A DNA stretch of 6,778 nt from an uncultured Lachnospiraceae bacterium (GTDB taxonomy: Bacteria; Bacillota; Clostridia; Lachnospirales; Lachnospiraceae), in contig CAJUHQ010000159.1 of assembly GCA_910586095.1 (NCBI GenBank), positions 1 through 6,778 of the forward strand, written 5' to 3'. Shown piece after piece: positions 1 through 5,300 of this stretch (position 1 is the first letter of the stretch; the number at the start of each line of letters is the position of its first letter). The position numbers and the translations under genes were made by a program. Below the pieces are notes generated by a model, which did no database searches, was not told where the DNA came from, and was given only the letters and a program-made list of their open reading frames with translations.

Positions 1-17
1 AGAAAGGAGAATACAGA

Positions 18-185
18 ATGTTGGAGGTAATGGACGAAATGGCAATCAGCGAAAAGGAATTAAAACTGCTTTTGAATTTTGTAAAAGACAATTTGCAGGA
101 AGCAAGAGAAACAAAAGACGAGGAAAACAGAAATAAGAGGATTGACAAGACGCTTGAACATATCCAACAGTATTTAGAGGACTAA
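18..185 (+). CDS. Small charged helical protein, 55 aa, function unknown
   Basis: I do not recognise this gene. An ATG at 18 follows a strong ribosome site (AAAGGAG, 3-9) by 8 bases and opens 55 codons ending in TAA at 183-185. The protein begins MLEVMDEMAISEKELKLL and ends HIQQYLED. It is rich in Glu, Lys, Asp and Asn, has no Cys, no membrane segment and no signal peptide, and should be largely alpha-helical (heptad-like Leu/Ile/Val spacing around residues 15-25 and 42-53), so it is probably a small cytoplasmic protein that may dimerise. It could be the last gene of an operon entering from the left, because a probable terminator follows 36 bases downstream and no promoter is visible in the 17 bases before it. 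The next gene is over 440 bases away with its own promoter, so a functional link to the sortase is not supported. The start choice is good; no function is assigned. Confidence 0.7.
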   Translation: MLEVMDEMAISEKELKLLLNFVKDNLQEARETKDEENRNKRIDKTLEHIQQYLED

Positions 186-403
186 CTTATAACCTTTACA
201 ATTTCAAAAACTATGCAGATGAAAGTGCGGCGGTTTCCGTTTGGAACTATGTCGCGCTTTTTCTTGTTTTCTACATATATCGGGAAGCAATGTATACAAA
301 GGTGAGTGCATGAGGTTAATGAAGTATTGCATTATACCAATTCCCAAACTTATGGATAGCCATGCTGTTGATATTTTGTTATTTTTGAGAAAATACAAAA
401 AAT
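186..403. other. Intergenic stretch without a supported gene
   Basis: Apart from the terminator at 221-270 and the A-rich arm of the promoter repeat beginning at 382, I see nothing convincing here. An open frame at 241-435 has no ribosome site at its first ATG. An internal ATG at 310 has a passable AAAGGTGAG upstream (298-306), but that frame runs straight through the promoter and has Cys- and Lys-rich composition without a recognisable domain, so it is treated as non-coding. Confidence 0.5.
221..270 (+). terminator. Probable intrinsic terminator after the 55-aa gene
   Basis: AAAGTGCG (222-229) can pair with CGCGCTTT (253-260) over 8 positions, one of them a G-U. A small inner stem, TTCC/GGAA (235-238 and 243-246), closes part of the 23-base loop. 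The stem runs into a T-rich tract, CTTTTTCTTGTTTT (257-270). The large loop and interrupted T tract make this weaker than the terminator at 1859-1898. Its position just after the 55-aa gene supports the call. Confidence 0.45.
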
Positions 404-433
404 ACTTGAAATTAACTGAAAATATAGTACAAT
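382..433 (+). repeat. Promoter repeat, copy 1 (before the sortase)
   Basis: This 52-base segment matches 1894-1945 at 48 positions, and the last 30 bases (404-433 against 1916-1945) are identical. Mismatches are at 388, 392, 396 and 403. The block contains a T run, an A-rich stretch, and the -35 and -10 elements. Similarity stops right after the -10 box, so the promoter rather than the leader is what the two loci share. Confidence 0.85.
406..433 (+). promoter_or_regulatory. Promoter of the sortase gene
   Basis: TTGAAA (406-411) and TACAAT (428-433) are separated by 16 bases and fit a sigma-A type promoter. The preceding run of A residues (390-402) resembles an UP element. Transcription should start near 439-441, giving a leader of about 190 nt before the sortase start at 628. 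TTGAAA (406) and CTGAAA (416) form a direct repeat with a 10-base period, one helical turn, which could also be read by a regulator; that part is speculation. The exact duplication before the LRR gene strengthens the call. Confidence 0.7.
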
Positions 434-446
434 GATACTGTATAAA

Positions 447-509
447 GTTTGAGATTTAGTGATTCTAAGACATCAAGGAATATCGTCTAAGAGATACTAA
501 ATTTTAAAT
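447..509 (+). promoter_or_regulatory. Long hairpin at the 5' end of the sortase mRNA
   Basis: Bases 448-471 can pair with 485-508. Of 24 positions 22 pair (18 Watson-Crick, 4 G-U), with only two A-A mismatches (462/494 and 467/489) and a 13-base loop (472-484). A G-U pair at 447/509 extends it. It begins about 8 bases after the predicted transcription start, so it would sit at the extreme 5' end of the mRNA. The G-U pairs suggest structure in RNA rather than a DNA operator. No T tract follows, so it is not a simple terminator. It could stabilise the transcript or be a regulated leader element; it matches no riboswitch class I recognise. Confidence 0.6.
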
Positions 510-519
510 GAAATATTTG

Positions 520-534
520 TGCTGCAAAGCAGCA
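520..534 (+). promoter_or_regulatory. Small GC-rich hairpin in the sortase leader
   Basis: TGCTGC (520-525) and GCAGCA (529-534) form a perfect 6-base stem with an AAA loop. It lies 11 bases after the long leader hairpin and about 95 bases before the sortase start. No T tract follows in either direction, so a terminator role is unlikely. The role is unknown. Confidence 0.4.
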
Positions 535-614
535 TAACAGGAAGTGTAAGAGTTGTTGATGATTAGCAATAAGTTAATTATCAGGCAATAAAACAGTCAT
601 ATGAAAAAGAACGG

Positions 615-624
615 AAAGGGAGAG
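615..624 (+). promoter_or_regulatory. Ribosome binding site that sets the sortase start
   Basis: AAAGGGAGAG lies 5 bases (counted from GGGAG, 618-622) before ATG 628. The upstream in-frame ATG at 601 has no comparable site before it, and this sequence lies inside the nine extra codons that start would add. ATG 628 is therefore preferred. Confidence 0.7.
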
Positions 625-627
625 AGA

Positions 628-1851
628 ATGGCGGAATTACAATGGAAAATTGATGGAATACGCTTTAAAAGCCAAGAAGAATATCAGGCGGCGCTTAGGG
701 ACAAAGAACTCATCGATTCCATTACCGACAATCTGGATTTGAAGAATCCAAAAGACGTTGAGAAGCTCTACATGGAATTAAAAAAAGGTAAGTATGAGTT
801 TGAATCCATAGCAGGCAGGCAGTTTGACGACAATATCTATGAACTGTACAAAGAGATAAAAGAGAAGGAAAGACAAAAAGCAGAAGCGGCAAAAGCTCAA
901 AAAGAAAAACGAAGGCAAGAGATTGCAAAAGTAAAGAGTATTTTGACAGGACAAAATATTCGGTATAAGAAAACGCCGCGCAACAATGAACAACAAGTGC
1001 GCCTAGAAGATTTTGACGAGGAGATGCAAAAAGAAATTTTGCTGGCATTGAAGAGAAGGGAACTCAAGCGAAAAATAGTCACAGTTGCCTGCGTTGTGTT
1101 GTGTATTGTCAGTTTTGGATATCTGGGTGCATATTATCAGGTGTCGGCAAAGAGTGCCAATGAGTTTAGAGAATTGGCAGCCTTAAAAGAGGCGGGATTG
1201 CAAAATGCAATGTCAGGTTCGCGGGAAGTGACCATTCACTATACAAAGGATGAAACAAAGACACCAGATATTCTTCCAGAATATGAGCTGGTTCATAACA
1301 AAAATCAAAAACTAATTGGATGGATTAAAATTGACGACACAGTTATTGATTATCCTGTCATGCAGACAGTCAATAATGAATATTATCTCGATCACAATTT
1401 TAATCAGGAGGAAGATAGAAACGGCTGTATTTTTATGGATTATCAATGTGATGTGATAAAAGGAAATGACAATATTATCCTATATGGACATCATATGAAG
1501 TCAGGGAAAATGTTTGGAACTTTAAGTAAATACAGTCAGCAATCTTACTATGAAGAACATCCTATTATCCAGTTTGATACCATATATGAAAAAGGAACGT
1601 ATCAAGTGATGTATGTCTTTCGTTCAAAGGTATACTCAGAGGAAGAGGTTAATTTTAAATATTATCAATTTTTTGATGCAACATCTTCCAAAGAGTTTGA
1701 TTCGTATATGAACGAAATGGCGAAGCTGTCTTTGTACGACACAGGAGTGACAGCACAATATGGAGATCAGTTATTGACTCTTTCCACCTGTGACTACAAA
1801 GAAAAAGAGGGACGATTTGTAGTGGTAGCAAAGCGCATAGACAATCCGTAA
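628..1851 (+). CDS. Class B sortase with large cytoplasmic N-terminal extension
   Basis: This is a membrane-bound cysteine transpeptidase that should cleave a C-terminal sorting motif of secreted proteins and join them to cell-wall peptide. Numbering from ATG 628 gives 407 residues. One membrane segment at about 149-170 follows a basic stretch (KRRELKRK), giving a cytoplasmic N-terminus and an outside C-terminus. The sortase domain spans about 214-405. Visible class B features are YGHHM with the likely catalytic His288, LSTCDY with Cys388, and GRFVVVAKR with Arg396. Class B enzymes often carry little before their membrane anchor; here there are about 148 residues, a small module (about 1-70, containing IDGIRFKSQEEY and an AGRQF motif) and a Lys/Glu/Ala coiled coil (about 68-105). 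I recall similar modules on other Clostridia sortases but could not check. It has its own promoter, 5' hairpin and terminator, so it is monocistronic. The likely client is the LRR protein downstream. An alternative start at 601 would add nine residues. Confidence 0.93.
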   Translation: MAELQWKIDGIRFKSQEEYQAALRDKELIDSITDNLDLKNPKDVEKLYMELKKGKYEFESIAGRQFDDNIYELYKEIKEKERQKAEAAKAQKEKRRQEIAKVKSILTGQNIRYKKTPRNNEQQVRLEDFDEEMQKEILLALKRRELKRKIVTVACVVLCIVSFGYLGAYYQVSAKSANEFRELAALKEAGLQNAMSGSREVTIHYTKDETKTPDILPEYELVHNKNQKLIGWIKIDDTVIDYPVMQTVNNEYYLDHNFNQEEDRNGCIFMDYQCDVIKGNDNIILYGHHMKSGKMFGTLSKYSQQSYYEEHPIIQFDTIYEKGTYQVMYVFRSKVYSEEEVNFKYYQFFDATSSKEFDSYMNEMAKLSLYDTGVTAQYGDQLLTLSTCDYKEKEGRFVVVAKRIDNP

Positions 1852-1858
1852 ATAGTTC

Positions 1859-1898
1859 AAGCTATCTTCTATTGGTGATAAAAGAAGATAGCTTTTTT
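1859..1898 (+). terminator. Strong intrinsic terminator after the sortase
   Basis: AAGCTATCTTCT (1859-1870) and AGAAGATAGCTT (1883-1894) form a perfect 12-base stem with a 12-base loop. Its last two bases belong to a six-base T run (1893-1898). It starts 8 bases after the sortase stop. Its T tract overlaps the left edge of the second promoter repeat, so the two transcription units abut directly. Confidence 0.92.
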
Positions 1899-1945
1899 GT
1901 GAATATAGAAAAAACACTTGAAATTAACTGAAAATATAGTACAAT
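1894..1945 (+). repeat. Promoter repeat, copy 2 (before the LRR gene)
   Basis: This is the partner of 382-433, offset by 1512 bases, with 48 of 52 positions matching and the last 30 identical. The left end of the homology is the T run shared with the sortase terminator. The two copies are in direct orientation and bracket the sortase gene exactly. Confidence 0.85.
1918..1945 (+). promoter_or_regulatory. Promoter of the LRR surface-protein gene
   Basis: TTGAAA (1918-1923) and TACAAT (1940-1945) have a 16-base spacer, identical to the sortase promoter including the spacer. An A-rich stretch (1909-1914) precedes it. The expected transcription start is near 1951-1953, leaving a leader of about 430 nt before the start codon at 2385. 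Since the upstream gene ends in a strong terminator, this is likely the main promoter for the large gene. Confidence 0.7.
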
Positions 1946-1972
1946 AGAATATATATGTAAACCAATGGGCGA

Positions 1973-2010
1973 CAATTTGTGTGTGAAGGGGGCGTTTTCA
2001 CGGTGAATTG
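1973..2010 (+). promoter_or_regulatory. Leader hairpin A of the LRR gene
   Basis: An outer stem CAATT/AATTG (1973-1977 and 2006-2010) encloses an inner stem GTGAA/TTCAC (1983-1987 and 1997-2001) with a G-rich loop containing GGGGGCG. It starts about 20 bases after the predicted transcription start. The inner part resembles the hairpin at 2128-2149. Confidence 0.45.
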
Positions 2011-2127
2011 GACAATTAAACAAAAAATATAAAAAATATATTTAATAAGTACAAAGACTAATTGTATCTATTAAAATAGACGATATTAATAATGATAGGC
2101 CTGTCGAAATGGACGGATAGGGATGAT

Positions 2128-2149
2128 GTGAAAGGCAGCGTTTTTTCAC
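2128..2149 (+). promoter_or_regulatory. Leader hairpin B, resembling hairpin A
   Basis: GTGAAA (2128-2133) pairs with TTTCAC (2144-2149) around the loop GGCAGCGTTT. Stem sequence, the GCG in the loop and flanking bases (TG before, TAATT-like after) recur in hairpin A at 1983-2001, as an imperfect direct repeat about 145 bases apart. Confidence 0.4.
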
Positions 2150-2264
2150 TTCTAATTTTGGGCGGCATGGGGGTATTGTATGAAACAGAGTCAGATACAA
2201 ACAGAATGGACAGCAATCAGAGCAGGGACTGACAATGTCAAAATAATCATAGAAAATAGGGATT

Positions 2265-2319
2265 TTCATGTGAGACATCCTTCACATGAAGCGTATTTGT
2301 ATCGCTACAAGCGACAAAT
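2265..2319 (+). promoter_or_regulatory. Two adjacent hairpins upstream of the LRR ribosome site
   Basis: The first is a perfect 9-base inverted repeat, TTCATGTGA (2265-2273) and TCACATGAA (2282-2290), with an 8-base loop. The second starts four bases later: ATTTGT plus CGCT (2295-2300 and 2303-2306) pairs with AGCG plus ACAAAT (2310-2319), with a 2-base bulge and an ACA loop. Neither has a T tract. They end about 50 bases before the ribosome site. They could stack as tandem RNA stems, or the first could be a protein-binding palindrome. Confidence 0.5.
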
Positions 2320-2371
2320 CTAAAAAATAGAAAAAGGGTTCTAAAGGGAGAAAGAATACTGAATAGAAAAT

Positions 2372-2377
2372 GGGGAG
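2372..2377 (+). promoter_or_regulatory. Ribosome binding site of the LRR gene
   Basis: GGGGAG ends 7 bases before ATG 2385. A second purine-rich stretch (AAAGGGAGAAAG, 2343-2354) lies too far upstream to serve either ATG 2385 or the in-frame ATG at 2370, which itself overlaps this site. Confidence 0.65.
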
Positions 2378-2384
2378 ACGCGAT

Positions 2385-5300
2385 ATGACTAAAAGCGGGA
2401 AGAAAAAGAACGGAAAGCTGAGAAGGAGAATACAGCGAACAATTGCGGCAGTTACAATGATAACGGCAGTTGTAGTTGCTGCCATACCAGTAGAGAATCT
2501 CGGGACAGTGCAAGCGGATAATAGCAGAGCATTGCTTCCTGATATGACAAGCGAGATTGATGCAGAAACCGCCCATTATGAAAAAAATAACTATGAAAAT
2601 GCTTATTCAGGTGGTACTGCCATAGTACAGCGTATTATAGAGAGTGGTGGCGGCGGCTCATTTATTGATGTGTTCGAGGTCAAGAAACAGTCAAGCGGCA
2701 ATGTGGCTATGATTATCAATGATATCATAGGGGATGGGTTTCATGGGAGTGAAACAGAACTGACAATCAACTCTACAGAATACTGTGACTATGTTCAGTT
2801 TGACGAAGCTTTTATTGGAGATGTAGAAAAAGGATTGAATGATAGTTCTGGTGCCGCTAAACAGTTTGCAGTAACATTTGGCAATACACCGCAATCATTT
2901 AATGTGCCTAGTACGGCTCCATCGGGCAGTGGCTTAAGCAATATACAGTTCAATACAATTGATACTGCTAGTCTGACAGATACATCAGTCGCTGTACCAA
3001 TTACCATCAATACAAATACAAATGCCCAGGGATATACGAATTTTTCAAGTTTAACTAATTTAAGTTCCAAAACAATGTATGAACAAAGCTTTGGGCAGAG
3101 AATTTACAATGAAAGAATCTCAGCGATCAATGCATACAATCAAAATGCAACTAGTCTTGCTGCAAATATAACTAATTTTATAACAAGAGTTACAGCTACT
3201 AATTATACGTGGCAAGGTAGTGACACCACCGAGTGGAATAACTATGTCAATCAGGCCAATACGTTAAACAACCGATATAATTCTTTGCAAAGTCTGTCAA
3301 CTCCGTGGACAGATTTTGACAAGGCGGATAACGGTCTTGATAGTATTGTTGATTATATTATTCGCAATTATTGTAAAAACGGAACTACTGGTTTGGTGAA
3401 TTTTCGGTTGAAGGGATTAACAAAACGAATTGCTGGTACTGGTGGCAAGTCAGAGAGTGTTTATGTTCCACAGTATACAGGACAGGGAAATTATACAGGA
3501 ATGTTAGATACCAAACAATATCTGGCAAGCACTAGTGTTGAGATCCGTGGAATCGCAAGTTCTGATACCACAAATAAAGCTTTCAAAAAGACTCTTTTAA
3601 ATACGATCGTTCTTCCATCGGGCCTTCAGTTTATAGGAGAAGGGGCATTTAGTGAGTCAAATCTAACAAGCGTGACTGTGAATGCAGGTGCATGTGAGAT
3701 TATAGGAAAAGAGGCATTTGCAGGTTGTACACGTTTAGCAACCATTAATTTTACATTTGGTGGGGGCGATGGTTCTAACCGCTTCATGACAATAGATAAC
3801 AAAGCCTTTTATGGTGCAGCGATCACCAGTGTAAAAATTCCGTATTCTGTAAAGACAGTGGGTGCAGGGGCTTTTGCTAACGCAACCTCTTTGACAGAAG
3901 TTATTTTTGATGACACAGGGCGCGGCTCTGATATTGATATTGAAAAAGGGGCTTTTTATGATTGTACTGCATTGGCAAAGGTAGAATTTCCGCAAAACAA
4001 TACAAGACAATATAAAATACAAAAGGGTGCATTTGCAATTGTCAATCCCGGCGGTGCTCTTACCGATTTCAAGTTTCCAGGTGGTAATGTTGATATTAAT
4101 TATGGAAACAATGCAGATGATTATGATTATATTCTTGCAAACAGGAATACATTAAAAACCGTGACATTTCCAGGAGGATTAAAAACACTAGTTCCTGACA
4201 ATACACTGGCAGGCTGCAATAATCTTTCCTATGTGGTCTTTCCAGAAGGGGCTAAAAAGGCAGGATATACCCCCGACAAATTATTTGCTGATGTGTGGGG
4301 CGATCCAGGATTTTATGTGGAAGGCCCAGAGATTTTGGATACGCCAACAAGTAAATCCACGCCAAGAGAGACAACATGGAAGGCAAAGGCTGGTCTGACA
4401 AAAACGAATCCTGATGTATGGGCACTTACATCTGTACCATATAAGTTCACAGACAGCAATGGTAAAGTTCACTTTGAAATAGGAACCGGTCATGAGACTG
4501 ATCAGGATGGGAATCCGATTGGCCCCCCAAAATATATTGCCAATATTGAGGTCATTGACAACAATAATAAATTAGCATCCTTGGTAAGTTACTTTCCTGC
4601 TCCCACATCTGGTACACCTACAAAACCTGAAAAAGTATGGCTTACAATACCAACCAAAGTAGGCGAGTATAGTGTTGTCTCTATAGAGCAAGGTTGTTTT
4701 GATGATGCCAAAGACTTAAAAGATAATGTTACGCAATTGACAATAGGGGATAGTGTCAAAGACATTAAAGCAGGCGCTTTTAAAGAAATGAAGGCTTTAC
4801 AGTGGGTTGATATTGGTTCAGCAGTTACCAATATCGAGAGTGAGGCTTTTGCAGGATGTGAGAAGCTGGAAAATGTTGTATTTAGCCAAGCGATCACCTC
4901 TACGTTGAGTGAAGATGACGTGGAGTACTGGCAGGAGTTAAAGATCGCAGATGATGCATTTAAAACAAATTCTAAGCGACTGACATTTCATGGGGCAGTT
5001 AACCCAAACTATGCTCCCTTTAAGATCGCAATGTCTGCAAATAACTCAGATTTGTTAAAGACTGAAAACCAGATCTGTTACAAGACAGACGCGCCTTTGA
5101 ATCTGACAATCATCCGAAATCGTAATGATGGAAAGGCGACATTAATTAATTATCCACACTATGAAGATATAAAAGTAGAAAATCAAGATATTGTTAATAT
5201 ATTTGAAAAAGTGTATATTACAGGTCAAAGCATAACTGAAGAAGAGAGGGAGAAACTGAATTCGGATGCAGGTAAGGCGATCATACAGACTCTAAAAATG

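Larger units (their letters stand above)
1946..2384 (+). other. Long structured leader of the LRR gene
   Basis: This stretch of about 430 bases between promoter and start codon has no convincing gene. It holds a series of possible hairpins: 1973-2010, 2050-2066 (TACAA/TTGTA), 2128-2149, 2176-2200 (TTGTAT/ATACAA), 2265-2290 and 2295-2319. A very A/T-rich tract at about 2014-2048 lies between the first ones. An open frame of 46 codons at 2092-2232 has no ribosome site. The length and amount of pairing suggest a regulatory 5' untranslated region, but I match it to no known riboswitch class. No intrinsic terminator is visible within it, so any control is more likely on translation or RNA stability. 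Confidence 0.5.

Noticed and set aside
241..435. 64-codon open frame on the + strand
   Set aside because: There is no ribosome site at the first ATG. It overlaps a probable terminator and the sortase promoter, and shows no recognisable domain.
601..627. ATG 601 as the sortase start (nine extra codons)
   Set aside because: No ribosome site precedes it, while AAAGGGAGAG at 615-624 is well placed for ATG 628.
722..1082. Open frames on the minus strand under the sortase N-terminus
   Set aside because: They are antisense to a gene with clear domain evidence and are Phe/Leu/Cys/Ser-rich, as expected from reversing Lys/Glu-rich codons.
2092..2232. 46-codon open frame within the LRR leader, with a hydrophobic middle
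   Set aside because: There is no ribosome site before ATG 2092 or the internal ATG 2167, and it overlaps hairpins. A leader peptide cannot be excluded but is not supported.
2269..2286. TGTGA...TCACA as a CRP/FNR-type operator
   Set aside because: The half-sites are 8 bases apart rather than the usual 6 and lie over 300 bases downstream of the promoter. A hairpin in the leader explains it better.
2370..2384. In-frame ATG 2370 as the LRR gene start
   Set aside because: The nearest purine-rich site is about 20 bases upstream, too far; GGGGAG at 2372-2377 serves ATG 2385.
1946..2384. Known riboswitch (such as cyclic di-GMP or SAM types) in the LRR leader
   Set aside because: I could not find the conserved core motifs of those classes by eye, so only an unassigned structured leader is claimed.
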